Shown: positions 1-8,481 of the stretch, piece after piece
How the letters are laid out: the number at the start of each line of letters is the position of its first letter
Numbering within the stretch: position 1 is the stretch's first letter
DNA from: Prodigiosinella confusarubida
GTDB taxonomy: Bacteria > Pseudomonadota > Gammaproteobacteria > Enterobacterales > Enterobacteriaceae
Direction: 5' to 3'
DNA length: 64,000 nt
NCBI RefSeq assembly: GCF_002847015.1
Contig: NZ_CP025085.1
Span: 372,001 to 436,000, forward strand
Notes under the pieces: generated by a model
Database searches by the model: none
What the model saw: only the letters and a program-made list of their open reading frames with translations
What the model was told of the DNA's origin: nothing
Made by a program: the position numbers and the translations under genes

Positions 1-789
1 GATCAGTAACCAGCCGAGTCCCGGCCAGTTGAATACGCTTTCCACCACAATCGAACCACCGAGCAGAAAACCAAACTGCAACCCCAGCATGGTGATCACC
101 GGAATCAACGCATTACGCATCACGTGTTTCCAGGTCACCAACCGGTTGCGCAACCCTTTAGCGCGGGCAGTACGCACATAGTCTTCTTGTGTCACTTCCA
201 GAAAGGCGGAGCGGGTGAAACGAGCCATTACAGCCGCCACCGAGGCACCCAGCGTCAACGCAGGCAGAATAATGTCCGACGGGCGGTTGTAACCGCTGAC
301 AGAGAACACCCCAAACGGCATGGCAACAAACTGAATCAGCAGCAAGCCGAGCCAGAACGGCGGCATGGAAATCCCGCCTACCGCCATACTCATCAGCGAC
401 CAATCCTGCCATTTTCCGCGTTTAAGGGCGGACACCACACCGATCAGCAGACCAAGCACCACCGACCAGGCGAACCCGGCCAGGGCCAGCCACATCGTGG
501 GCATAAAACTCTTCTCGATCACGCTCAGCACCGGTTGCTGGGTACGATAAGTGACACCCAGATCCCCATGCGCCATACCGCTCAGCCAGTGGATATATTG
601 CTCTGGCAGCGGGTCATTCAGCCCCAGATGTACGCGGGCCGCTTCCACCGCTTCAATCGGCGCATCAGGCCCGGCGTAAGTTCGTGCCGGATCGCCCGGC
701 AACAGTTTTATAAAACCGAACACCAACAGGGAGACCACCAGCAACACCGGGATCATTTCCAGCAAACGTCGGACAAAATAAGCAAACAT
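1..789 (-). CDS. ABC transporter inner-membrane permease, GsiC/DppB-like (3' end cut by window)
   Basis: Translating the minus strand from the ATG at 787-789 gives 263 residues that stay open to the window edge. The protein starts MFAYFVRRLLEMIPVLLVVS and contains GDPARTYAG and the downstream membrane segments of the DppB/GsiC permease family, ending near the GSIVVESVFNWPGLGWLL stretch. Family members are about 300-340 residues, so only the C-terminal tail is missing. It should form half of the membrane pore of a peptide or glutathione-type importer. It lies 18 bp after the binding-protein gene in the same operon; the partner permease (GsiD-like) is presumably just outside the window. The substrate is inferred only from its neighbours. 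Confidence 0.9.
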   Translation of the reverse strand, partial: MFAYFVRRLLEMIPVLLVVSLLVFGFIKLLPGDPARTYAGPDAPIEAVEAARVHLGLNDPLPEQYIHWLSGMAHGDLGVTYRTQQPVLSVIEKSFMPTMWLALAGFAWSVVLGLLIGVVSALKRGKWQDWSLMSMAVGGISMPPFWLGLLLIQFVAMPFGVFSVSGYNRPSDIILPALTLGASVAAVMARFTRSAFLEVTQEDYVRTARAKGLRNRLVTWKHVMRNALIPVITMLGLQFGFLLGGSIVVESVFNWPGLGWLLI

Positions 790-807
790 GGCGTTCTCCC
801 TGCGTGA

Positions 808-2349
808 TTACTTGAACTCAGCCTGATCGAAGACCAGCGAACCATCTGCCAGCATGTAAACGCCAGACAGGTTTTTCACTTTACCCACCAGATTGTCCGG
901 TACACCCAGGAATACCATAGGGGCATCTTTCCAGATCAACTTCTGAGCATCGGCGTACGCTGCGGCACGTTTGCTATTATCAGCGGTAGCCAGTCCGGCC
1001 ATGATGTCTTTATCCACTGCCGGATTGCTGTAGTAAGACACATTGTAGGCTTTCGGCACCCAGGACTCGGTGGCAAACAGCGGACGCAACGCCCAGTCAG
1101 CATCACCGGTAGAAGGCGACCAGCCACCGTAATACATATCGAACGCCGCATCCTTCGGATCCTTCACGCCCCACAGTTTCTCGTTACGGGAGCCAGAATC
1201 CATCGGCGTAACCGTTACCTTGATCCCTACCTGCGCCAGTTGCTGTTTGAAGAACTGTGCGCTACGCACATAGTCGGTACGGTTAGTGGTCCACAGGTTC
1301 AGTTCCAGTCCCTTGGCATAACCCGCTTCTTTCAGCAATTCTTTCGCTTTGGCCGGGTTATAGGTGTAGTTGGGAGTATGCTGGCTGCTGAAGAACTGGA
1401 CTCGCGGAGCCATCACCGAAGACGCTGGCAACCCCATACCGGCAAAACCGACCTTCAACCAGATGTTACGGTTGATAGCGTAGTTTAATGCCTGGCGTAC
1501 ACGGATATCTTTCAGCGGAGTGTGTTGGGTATTAAGCGCCAGATAGTACAGATAGATGCTGGGATCGCGTTGAATCGCCAGTTTACTGTCATCACGTACG
1601 GCGCTAACCAGATCAGACGGCAGCGGGTAGATCGCATCCGACTGGCCGGATTTCAATGATGCCACACGGGTAGAGTCTTCCGGGCTGGGATAGAAGGTCA
1701 CGCTGTCTACTTTCGGCCAGCCTTTCTGCCAGTAGTGATTGTACTTCACCAGCTTCACGTCTTTGCCCTGTTGCCACTCTTCAAACTTGAACGGCCCGGT
1801 TCCTACCGGATGCACGCGCAGTTGAGCTTCATCCGGATATTGCTTCAGTGACGCCGGGCTATGCATAACGGCGGACGGATGTGCCAACGTGTTGATAAAC
1901 GCACCGAATGACTGATTGAGATCGATTTTCACCTCGGTAGGAGAAAGTACCGTCACACTTTTAATCATCTTGAACAGGCTGTTGCGCTTCAGACCTTTGG
2001 TCTGATCAGCCAGGCGATCCAGGTTGACTTTCACCGCCTCGGCGTTAAACGGCGTGCCGTCCTGAAAGGTCACATCTTTACGCAGCGTAATGGTGAACTC
2101 GGTAGCATCAGCGTTACCGGTATAGCTCGTTGCCAGGCACGGTATCAGTTTCATCTGGCTATCAAACTGGAACAGCCGCTCGAAAATACCACTTTGCACG
2201 GAGTAACTCAGGGTATCGGACGTATCATGTGGGTCGAGTCCGGTGATATCAGCGTACATGGAAATACGAAGATCTTGCGCCTGGGATGCGGCCACCAGAC
2301 ACAATGACAGCCCGAGGGCGACGGCGGATCGGCTAAATAGTAGCTTCAT
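808..2349 (-). CDS. Periplasmic peptide/glutathione-type substrate-binding protein, GsiB-like
   Basis: 513 residues of the SBP_bac_5 family. A signal peptide is visible (MKLLFSRSAVALGLSLCLVA, cleavage near ASQAQ). The mature part has family marks such as LDPHDTSDTL, FQDGTPFNAEAVK, VGTGPF and VRQALNYAINR, and aligns by eye along its whole length with E. coli GsiB. It should capture a peptide-like ligand in the periplasm and deliver it to the adjacent permease. It sits between the ATPase gene (71 bp upstream) and the permease gene (18 bp downstream). Linkage to dgcN/dgcA suggests a D-glutamate-containing peptide or related compound rather than glutathione; that is inference. Confidence 0.9.
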   Translation of the reverse strand: MKLLFSRSAVALGLSLCLVAASQAQDLRISMYADITGLDPHDTSDTLSYSVQSGIFERLFQFDSQMKLIPCLATSYTGNADATEFTITLRKDVTFQDGTPFNAEAVKVNLDRLADQTKGLKRNSLFKMIKSVTVLSPTEVKIDLNQSFGAFINTLAHPSAVMHSPASLKQYPDEAQLRVHPVGTGPFKFEEWQQGKDVKLVKYNHYWQKGWPKVDSVTFYPSPEDSTRVASLKSGQSDAIYPLPSDLVSAVRDDSKLAIQRDPSIYLYYLALNTQHTPLKDIRVRQALNYAINRNIWLKVGFAGMGLPASSVMAPRVQFFSSQHTPNYTYNPAKAKELLKEAGYAKGLELNLWTTNRTDYVRSAQFFKQQLAQVGIKVTVTPMDSGSRNEKLWGVKDPKDAAFDMYYGGWSPSTGDADWALRPLFATESWVPKAYNVSYYSNPAVDKDIMAGLATADNSKRAAAYADAQKLIWKDAPMVFLGVPDNLVGKVKNLSGVYMLADGSLVFDQAEFK

Positions 2350-2420
2350 GGTGTCTCTCCTGTAATGTTATGATGTTGTGCTGTAATATGTTGTTTTATT
2401 TATATAATAACTTGCTTACT

Positions 2421-4322
2421 TCAACTTACGGTCTCGCTTTCGCTCACCCAGTGGTGCGGGGCGACCTGCCGATAGCGAGTTTTCTCCACCACTTCGCCAA
2501 TCTTACGCAGCGGTGAGGGAATTTCACTGTCATCCAACTGACGCTCATAACGCCGGGTAGGATCCGCCACTGGCACGGAAGCCAGCAGGCGACGGGTATA
2601 TGAATGCTGTGGGTTGTTGAATACCGACTGGCGCGGCCCGATTTCCACAATCTGTCCGAGGTACATCACCGCCACCCGGTTGGCGATGCGTTCAACTACT
2701 GCCATGTCATGGGAGATAAAAATCCATGACACGCCGGTTTTCTGTTGCAGCTCCATCATCAGATTGACTACCTGGGCTTGAATGGAAACATCCAATGCCG
2801 AGACGGCCTCATCAGCGATGATTATCTGTGGTTGTAGCGCCATAGCGCGGGCAATGGCGATGCGCTGACGCTGACCGCCGGAGAATTCATGTGGGTAGCG
2901 ACGAGCATGTTCCGGTTGCAGACCGACACTTTTCAGCAACGCCTGTACTTGAGGCGTGGCTTCCTCCAGTGATTTCACCAACCCGTGCAACAATAAGGGT
3001 TCAGCAATGGTGAAACCCACCGTCAGACGCGGGTTAAGCGAGGCATACGGGTCCTGAAATACCATCTGCATTTTGCGACGCAACGGCTGGAACGCCCGGT
3101 CTTTTATGTCGGCAATTTCCTTCCCCTGGAACAACAAACTTTCGCTCTCGCTGTCTACCAACCGCAGCAATGCCCGACCAGTGGTGGATTTGCCACAGCC
3201 ACTTTCGCCGACAATCGCCAACGTTTCCCCCGGCCAGACGGTAAAATCGATCTGTTCCACCGCGTGCACCCGATGGGTGACCGTGGACAGGATGCCAGTG
3301 CTTACCGGGTAGTAAACTTTCAGTCCGTGGACATCCAGTAGCGGTGGGGTGTCATACTGTGCGGTGATATGATCCTGCTCCGGTTCCGGGTTCTCTTGGC
3401 CCAGCAGCGGAAAGCGTCGTGGCCACGCATTGTCTTGCATATCCCCCAGGCGAGGCACCGCAGCCAGCAGCGCCTGAGTATAGGCATGCTGTGGGCGCTT
3501 AAAAATGGCTTCCACACTTCCCTGCTCGACCACTTCCCCCTGATACATCACCACCACCCGGTCGGCAATTTCTGCCACCACGCCCATATCGTGGGTGATA
3601 AACAGCACAGACATGTCGCCCTGCTGTTGTAGATCGCGCAGGATTTGCAGAATACGGGCCTGTACGGTGACATCCAATGCCGTGGTGGGTTCGTCGGCAA
3701 TCAATAACTGCGGATCGCAAACCAGCGCCTGCGCAATCATCACCCGCTGACGCATACCACCGGAAAGTGAGTGCGGATAGCTGTCCATCACCCGGTCAAC
3801 ATCCGCAATGCGGACTTTGTGCAGCAACTCGCGGGCTTTTTTATCCGCACTGGCGGCATCACATATCTGGTGGTCGAGTAGCGCTTCGGTGATCTGATCG
3901 CCCACTTTCAGCACCGGATTGAGCGAGGTCATCGGCTCCTGAAAAATCATCGACATTTCCCGTCCGCGCAACTGGCGACGAGATTCACTACTCAGATTCA
4001 GCAGTGCATGCCGCTGGTTGTCGCGGGCGGTAAAGTGAATATCGCCATGCTCAATCTTGGCAGACTCAGCCAGCAGTCCCATCACTGTCAGGGAGGTGAC
4101 AGATTTGCCCGAGCCGCTTTCACCCACTACCGCGACCACTTCACCTTTGTTAACGGTAAAAGAGACATCTTTTAATGCCAGGTGCTTACCGGAACGGCCA
4201 CTGAAGCTGACGCTCAGGTTTTTGATTTCCAGCACCGGGCGAGGTGCATTCCCGGATGCTGTGGCGGCTACCGGTTCAGTTTGCGTGATATCCGTCATCG
4301 TCACTCCGGTTGTGTTGCTCAT
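2421..4322 (-). CDS. Double-domain peptide ABC transporter ATPase, GsiA-like
   Basis: 633 residues with two fused ABC domains, as in GsiA. Domain 1 has Walker A GESGSGKS (residues 67-74), signature LSGGMRQR and Walker B LLIADEPT. Domain 2 has Walker A GESGCGKST, signature FSGGQRQR and Walker B IIIADEAVSALD, followed by the oligopeptide-transporter tail (NNPQHSYTRRLLASVP). It powers the importer encoded by the next two genes. The ATG at 4320-4322 overlaps the stop of the epimerase gene by 4 bases (ATGA), which supports this start over the internal Met9 and implies translational coupling. Confidence 0.93.
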   Translation of the reverse strand: MSNTTGVTMTDITQTEPVAATASGNAPRPVLEIKNLSVSFSGRSGKHLALKDVSFTVNKGEVVAVVGESGSGKSVTSLTVMGLLAESAKIEHGDIHFTARDNQRHALLNLSSESRRQLRGREMSMIFQEPMTSLNPVLKVGDQITEALLDHQICDAASADKKARELLHKVRIADVDRVMDSYPHSLSGGMRQRVMIAQALVCDPQLLIADEPTTALDVTVQARILQILRDLQQQGDMSVLFITHDMGVVAEIADRVVVMYQGEVVEQGSVEAIFKRPQHAYTQALLAAVPRLGDMQDNAWPRRFPLLGQENPEPEQDHITAQYDTPPLLDVHGLKVYYPVSTGILSTVTHRVHAVEQIDFTVWPGETLAIVGESGCGKSTTGRALLRLVDSESESLLFQGKEIADIKDRAFQPLRRKMQMVFQDPYASLNPRLTVGFTIAEPLLLHGLVKSLEEATPQVQALLKSVGLQPEHARRYPHEFSGGQRQRIAIARAMALQPQIIIADEAVSALDVSIQAQVVNLMMELQQKTGVSWIFISHDMAVVERIANRVAVMYLGQIVEIGPRQSVFNNPQHSYTRRLLASVPVADPTRRYERQLDDSEIPSPLRKIGEVVEKTRYRQVAPHHWVSESETVS

Positions 4323-5284
4323 AGCCAGATACGGCCAAGGTTATAGGTTAGGTATGGCGAACTGTCGGCCGCCAGCCAGATAGGGCCATCCAGATCCACG
4401 TGTTCAGCGCAAATAGCCACGGGTAACGCCGCTTCCATCGCCAGCGATGAACCCAACATGCAGCCCATCATCAAACGCAGACCATGCTGTTTGGCTTCTT
4501 CCACCATAGCCAGCGCTTCCGTCAGACCACCGCACTTATCCAGCTTGATGTTGATCATGTCATAGCGGCCACGCAGCCCGGCAATATCGCCCCGGTGATG
4601 GCAGCTTTCATCGGCGCATACGGGGATGGCGTGAGCGAAATCCGCCAGTGCGGCATCGTTACCGGCAGGCAGGGGTTGTTCCACCATCGCCACATGGTAA
4701 GCCGCCAGCGATTTCAGTAATGAATCGAGATCCAGACCGCTCCAGGCCTCATTGGCATCGACAATCAGCGTGACATTGGGCGCCACCTGCCGAATCGCCG
4801 CCACTTTTTCGAGAATCAGATCACGATCAAGTTTGATTTTCAGCAGCAGCGCACCGCGGGATACCGCATCCTGCGCCATACTCGCCATGTTTGATAGCGT
4901 ATCGAGACTTAAGGTTTCGGCCGTGATCACTGATTGCGGTGGCTGAATGTTCAGGTATTGCCACAGTGTCTGTTTGCTCAGTGCCGCATTCAGTCGCCAC
5001 AAAGCGCAGTCCAGTGCATTACGTGCCGAGCCTGGCGGTAACAGGCGTTGCAGGTCATCGATCGTGATACCGTTCTCTACCGCCTGGCGTACTGCTTGCA
5101 GCTGCTGGCTGACGCTCTCGGCGGTTTCCTGGTAATGCGCAGTCGGTGTACATTCACCACGTCCGATAAAACCACGTTCTTCCAGCGTAACCCGTATTAC
5201 CGTCACGGCAGTACGAGTACCACGGGAGATGGAAAAAGGTCGGGCCAGCGGCAGTTCTACCGTTTCAATCTGCATCTGTCGCAT
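4319..5284 (-). CDS. dgcA: Dipeptide epimerase / N-acetyl-D-glutamate racemase, DgcA-like (enolase superfamily)
   Basis: 321 residues of the muconate-lactonizing subgroup of the enolase superfamily, the same length and layout as E. coli L-Ala-D/L-Glu epimerase YcjG. The acid-base pair and metal ligands are all visible: KIK (K149/K151), D176 in VDANEAW, E202 in VEQPLP, D225 in CADES and K247 in NIKLDKCGG. Two roles are known for this subgroup: epimerising L-Ala-D-Glu from murein, or racemising N-acetyl-D-Glu to N-acetyl-L-Glu when paired with a DUF1611 protein (DgcA). Since a DUF1611 gene lies 4 bases upstream, the second is favoured, but YcjG-type activity cannot be excluded. Confidence 0.85.
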   Translation of the reverse strand: MRQMQIETVELPLARPFSISRGTRTAVTVIRVTLEERGFIGRGECTPTAHYQETAESVSQQLQAVRQAVENGITIDDLQRLLPPGSARNALDCALWRLNAALSKQTLWQYLNIQPPQSVITAETLSLDTLSNMASMAQDAVSRGALLLKIKLDRDLILEKVAAIRQVAPNVTLIVDANEAWSGLDLDSLLKSLAAYHVAMVEQPLPAGNDAALADFAHAIPVCADESCHHRGDIAGLRGRYDMINIKLDKCGGLTEALAMVEEAKQHGLRLMMGCMLGSSLAMEAALPVAICAEHVDLDGPIWLAADSSPYLTYNLGRIWL

Positions 5285-5288
5285 CAGC

Positions 5289-6296
5289 TTATCCTCGGTC
5301 TCTCAGCAGTGCGGCGATGTCGTCAATACCAAAACGTATCGGGTCAGTGGCCGGGACACCAAACTGCTGGCTGAGTTGGTCACAGTAATCACGCGCATCC
5401 TGCTCATTGTGGCCGGACGTATTGATGGCAAAACCAGCCAGTTGGACGTCAGGGTTAGTTACCCGGGCGGCCCGCAGGTTGGCTTCTACGCAATCATCCA
5501 GACTGACCATCGGCTGATGCGGCAAATGACGCATATGAGGACGGCCCATTTCATGGCACATCACCAGCCAGTGCGGCTGCGCACCGTGAATCAGACCAGT
5601 GCTGACACCCGCATAAGACGGATGAAACAACGAACCCTGTCCTTCGACGATATCCCAGTGATCATCGTCGTTGGCTGGAGACAAAGCTTCGGCGGCACCG
5701 GCAATAAAATCGGCGATCACCGCATCAATGGCGATACCGTCACCCGCGACCAGAACACCCGTCTGACCGGTAGCGCGGAAATCCACCTTCATGCCTAACG
5801 CACGCATGGCCGCTTCCAGTGCCAGTGAGGTATACATTTTGCCGACGGAGCAATCTGTACCGACCGTCAGTACGCGTTTACCGCTGCGTTTTTTACCGCT
5901 ACCCACGGTAAGCTCCGGCCGCATGTGGCGAATATCAAACAACTGTACCTGATGCTGATCAGCCAATTCCTGCAAACCCGGTACGTCAGTCAGGCGCTGA
6001 TGCAGACCATTGGCGACATTCATACCGGCAGTGATAGCTTCACATACAGTGGCGATCCAGTGTTGTGGAAGAAATCCGCCAGCATTAGCCGTACCCAGGA
6101 CCAGTGTTTTGGCACCGTGGGCGACAGCGGCCTGAATATTCAGATCGTCCAACCCTAGTGACACAGTGCTGCCCGGCAAACGCAATTGCCCGACACACTG
6201 TTCAGGGCGCCAGGAATAAATGCCACGTGCCGTTTTTACCGCTAGCGGATCAGTCACGTCACCAAGGAAAAGCAGGTAAGGTTGAGGAATCAGCAT
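5289..6296 (-). CDS. dgcN: DUF1611 family protein, DgcN-like probable D-glutamate N-acetyltransferase
   Basis: 335 residues of the DUF1611 family. A P-loop GTDCSVGK lies at 146-153, followed by MYTSLAL, in the C-terminal NTPase-like domain; the N-terminal part is the Rossmann-like DUF1611_N region (LGTANAGG at 68-74). From published work on marine bacteria, DgcN acetylates D-glutamate and DgcA racemises the product, feeding it into L-glutamate metabolism. This is the first gene of the operon dgcN-dgcA-ATPase-binding protein-permease. The adjacency of the two enzymes is the main evidence for the specific role; P-loop chemistry for an acetyltransferase is not obvious from sequence. Confidence 0.8.
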   Translation of the reverse strand: MLIPQPYLLFLGDVTDPLAVKTARGIYSWRPEQCVGQLRLPGSTVSLGLDDLNIQAAVAHGAKTLVLGTANAGGFLPQHWIATVCEAITAGMNVANGLHQRLTDVPGLQELADQHQVQLFDIRHMRPELTVGSGKKRSGKRVLTVGTDCSVGKMYTSLALEAAMRALGMKVDFRATGQTGVLVAGDGIAIDAVIADFIAGAAEALSPANDDDHWDIVEGQGSLFHPSYAGVSTGLIHGAQPHWLVMCHEMGRPHMRHLPHQPMVSLDDCVEANLRAARVTNPDVQLAGFAINTSGHNEQDARDYCDQLSQQFGVPATDPIRFGIDDIAALLRDRG

Positions 6297-6377
6297 AATG
6301 TCTTATCCGTGATCAAATGAGATTGATAAGACTATTCCACGATGCATCTATACTGACGAATACTTGTTTATGAGTGG

Positions 6378-6398
6378 GGTATAACCTTAGGCTATACC
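6378..6398. promoter_or_regulatory. 21-bp imperfect palindrome, candidate operator 1 of the dgcN operon
   Basis: Arms GGTATA and TATACC surround CCTTAGG; only three of 21 positions break the symmetry. It lies about 82-102 bp upstream of the dgcN start. The layout (T-N11-A inside ATAACC..GGCTAT) is that of a LysR-type site, but no regulator gene is adjacent in the window. The rest of the 301-bp gap 6297-6597 is AT-rich with no gene. Confidence 0.4.
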
Positions 6399-6474
6399 GT
6401 GGAAACAACTTAACTCATTGTTAAATAATAATTTAGTGGGATTAAATAACACCAAATAAATGATGGTAATGCCA

Positions 6475-6487
6475 TAACCATAGGTTA
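6475..6487. promoter_or_regulatory. 13-bp palindrome, candidate operator 2 of the dgcN operon
   Basis: TAACCATAGGTTA is symmetric about its centre and shares ATAACC-(T/A)TAGG-(C/T)TA with the 6378-6398 palindrome. Centres of the two sites are about 93 bp apart. Two related palindromes in the only upstream gap of the operon suggest one regulator binding twice. Confidence 0.35.
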
Positions 6488-6597
6488 ATGTTATAGCTGT
6501 AGAATCGGATTAAAACAGCGATCAAACCAATATACCCACTAGTTTGAAAGATGGCGGGTTTACGCAGCCCTGATGACTGACATCAATAAAAACCGTA

Positions 6598-6942
6598 TTA
6601 AGCCATGGTGATAAGGTGGATGATATTTAGCAATGCCACTAGCAGCGCGGTAGCCACAATAGCTAACGTAAAAAAACGCGCCATGTGAATGGTCAGCCCG
6701 GAGCAAGGATGGTTGGTATGCAGGATAAAACGCAATCGCAGTGCGGACCAGATGTACATGACAAGAGTAACCAGTAGCAGCAGTATACCGGCGACCAGCA
6801 TGACCATCTGATTTTTCATTGATCCGGCTTTCAGCAGCAATACGCTATTCACCAGCATCAGGAATGCGGTGCGGGACCATGCCAACCCAGTACGTTCAGG
6901 CTGTAGACCCGGATCCCGGTGTGAAGTCAGGTTGTTCACCAT
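6598..6942 (-). CDS. DUF202 inner-membrane protein, YidG-like
   Basis: 114 residues with three predicted membrane helices (around 26-42, 46-68 and 88-112). The N-terminal signature QPERTGLAWSRTAF is that of DUF202/YidG. Function is unknown in the family. It is the second gene of a pair with the YidH-like gene, 10 bases apart, the same order as in E. coli yidH-yidG. In E. coli the gene left of rph is yicC; here this pair occupies that place. Confidence 0.85.
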   Translation of the reverse strand: MVNNLTSHRDPGLQPERTGLAWSRTAFLMLVNSVLLLKAGSMKNQMVMLVAGILLLLVTLVMYIWSALRLRFILHTNHPCSGLTIHMARFFTLAIVATALLVALLNIIHLITMA

Positions 6943-6952
6943 TCACCTTGCC

Positions 6953-7339
6953 TTAAATCAGTAAAATGACCAGTGCCAACATCACCGAAATACCGATAAT
7001 GCAGCTGGCGATAATGATCAACATCCGGGTATAGGGCAGACTTTTTCCGGTACGCATCGCCAATTCATTGGAAACCCAGCGACGATAGGCCATAAATGCC
7101 AGCAGTGCCGAGACAAACGAAAGGAAAATAGCCGCACCTTCCCGTACCATTAACGGTGCCAGATTAAGCGCAAACTGGTCGATAGCCACTGCGCCAGCCA
7201 GAAATGCCATCGCAGTACGGATCCATGCCAGAAAGGTACGTTCATTCGCCAGGGAAAAGCGATAATCCGGTGTACTGCCCTGCTGTTGCCAGGGGATTTT
7301 CTTGGGCAATATTCTGGTAGTCTGCGGGGAATCACTCAT
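6953..7339 (-). CDS. DUF202 inner-membrane protein, YidH-like
   Basis: 128 residues from the ATG at 7337-7339 (MSDSPQTTRI). The open frame extends further upstream to 7441 but that part is unlike the family. The core PDYRFSLANERTFLAWIRTAMAF is the DUF202/YidH signature, followed by three hydrophobic helices. Molecular role unknown. It is co-transcribed with the YidG-like gene and divergent from rph. Confidence 0.85.
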   Translation of the reverse strand: MSDSPQTTRILPKKIPWQQQGSTPDYRFSLANERTFLAWIRTAMAFLAGAVAIDQFALNLAPLMVREGAAIFLSFVSALLAFMAYRRWVSNELAMRTGKSLPYTRMLIIIASCIIGISVMLALVILLI

Positions 7340-7526
7340 GGTGTTATCGGCAAGCCTGATAGTAGACGATGCGGGCATTCTACACATCATGAACGCGGCG
7401 CTCCACAACCGACAGCAATACCCTATGTAACATGGTTGCATAAATTTTCATCTGTCTTGCCGGTAGGCACAGCGCAATGAAGGCCGTATAATGCGCGCCA
7501 GTCAATAAACCAGCCGGAGATGAGCC

Positions 7527-8240
7527 ATGCGCCCTGCAGGCCGAAGTGCACAACAAATACGTCCCCTCAAATTAACCCGCAATTACACAAAACATGCCGA
7601 AGGTTCGGTGTTGGTGGAATTTGGCGATACCAAAGTCCTGTGTAATGCGACGGTAGAGGAAGGCGTCCCGCGCTTCCTGAAAGGACAGGGACAAGGCTGG
7701 GTGACCGCCGAATATGGCATGTTGCCACGCGCAACCCACAGCCGTAATGCCCGTGAAGCGGCAAAAGGCAAACAAGGTGGCCGCACTCTGGAAATCCAGC
7801 GTCTGATCGCCCGTTCTCTGCGTGCGGCTATTGATCTCAAACTTCTGGGCGAGTACACCATCACGCTGGATTGTGACGTCCTGCAAGCCGACGGCGGTAC
7901 CCGCACGGCATCCATTACTGGTGCCTGTGTCGCCTTGGCTGATGCCCTCAATGGTCTGGTTGCCAGCGGTCGGCTTAAGAAAAACCCGCTGAAAGGCATG
8001 GTCGCCGCCGTATCGGTGGGGATTGTTAACGGCGAAGCGGTGTGCGATCTGGAATACGTGGAAGATTCAGTCGCTGAAACCGATATGAATGTGGTGATGA
8101 CAGAAGATGGTCGCATGATTGAAGTACAGGGTACGGCAGAAGGTGAGCCTTTCAGCCACGAGGAGCTGTTGTCATTGCTGGCGCTAGCGCGAGGCGGGAT
8201 TGAAACCATCGTCAAGGCGCAGAAAGCGGCATTAGCCTAA
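7527..8240 (+). CDS. rph: Ribonuclease PH
   Basis: 237 residues, close to the usual 238. RNase PH is a phosphate-dependent 3'-5' exoribonuclease that trims tRNA 3' ends and takes part in structured RNA decay. Recognisable blocks are [34 protein letters not shown], the phosphate-site region RSLRAAID and the active-site [16 protein letters not shown]. The frame is intact, unlike the rph-1 frameshift of E. coli K-12. pyrE follows 241 bp downstream, the conserved enterobacterial order in which rph translation influences the pyrE attenuator. Confidence 0.97.
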   Translation: MRPAGRSAQQIRPLKLTRNYTKHAEGSVLVEFGDTKVLCNATVEEGVPRFLKGQGQGWVTAEYGMLPRATHSRNAREAAKGKQGGRTLEIQRLIARSLRAAIDLKLLGEYTITLDCDVLQADGGTRTASITGACVALADALNGLVASGRLKKNPLKGMVAAVSVGIVNGEAVCDLEYVEDSVAETDMNVVMTEDGRMIEVQGTAEGEPFSHEELLSLLALARGGIETIVKAQKAALA

Positions 8241-8251
8241 TCATGTTCTTA

Positions 8252-8272
8252 AAGCGACCTCGACGGTCGCTT
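8252..8272 (+). terminator. First half of a split pyrE attenuator: hairpin lacking its T-run
   Basis: Arms AAGCGACC and GGTCGCTT flank the loop TCGAC, 11 bases after the rph stop. The sequence after the right arm is GAGTTTGATG, so there is no T-run. The 13-mer TCGACGGTCGCTT that makes up the loop and right arm recurs at 8425-8437, where it runs directly into six T residues. Confidence 0.6.
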
Positions 8273-8281
8273 GAGTTTGAT

Positions 8282-8426
8282 GACAAAGTCTATATAGCGG
8301 CGTAATGAGAAGATCGTAAAGACGCTACAAGTACCTCCCTGTAAGCTCAAGCCGCGCCATCCCTGGCGCGGATGCTTTACTCTTCTTTCTCATTATCACC
8401 GTTCTGACGCTATACGTAGGTTTGTC
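8282..8426. repeat. Palindromic repeat element (MITE/ERIC-like) inserted in the rph-pyrE leader
   Basis: About 145 bp with inverted-repeat organisation. The left end GACAAA at 8282-8287 is matched by TTTGTC at 8421-8426; inner left blocks TATAGCG, TAATGAGAA and GTAAAG recur in reverse complement in the right half. The centre is a strong hairpin, CCGCGCCA and TGGCGCGG around the loop TCCC (8352-8371). It has no coding potential. It resembles the small non-autonomous palindromic repeats scattered in enterobacterial genomes; copy number cannot be judged here as I saw no second copy in the window. Confidence 0.6.
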
Positions 8427-8441
8427 GACGGTCGCTTTTTT
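8425..8441 (+). terminator. Second half of the split pyrE attenuator: repeated right arm plus T-run
   Basis: TCGACGGTCGCTT repeats 8260-8272 exactly and extends to a run of six T. The left arm at 8252-8264 can pair with this copy across the intervening element (13 pairs with one bulge), so a working attenuator may need a long-range stem. pyrE starts 40 bases further on. Confidence 0.5.
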
Positions 8442-8481
8442 ATGGCCCTATAATTTTGAACCATCACAAGGAGATGCATTC

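Noticed and set aside
124-807. Open frame of 227 codons on the plus strand
   Set aside because: Antisense to the ABC permease gene; composition is Gln/His/Arg-rich as expected for a shadow frame, while the minus strand gives a clear permease.
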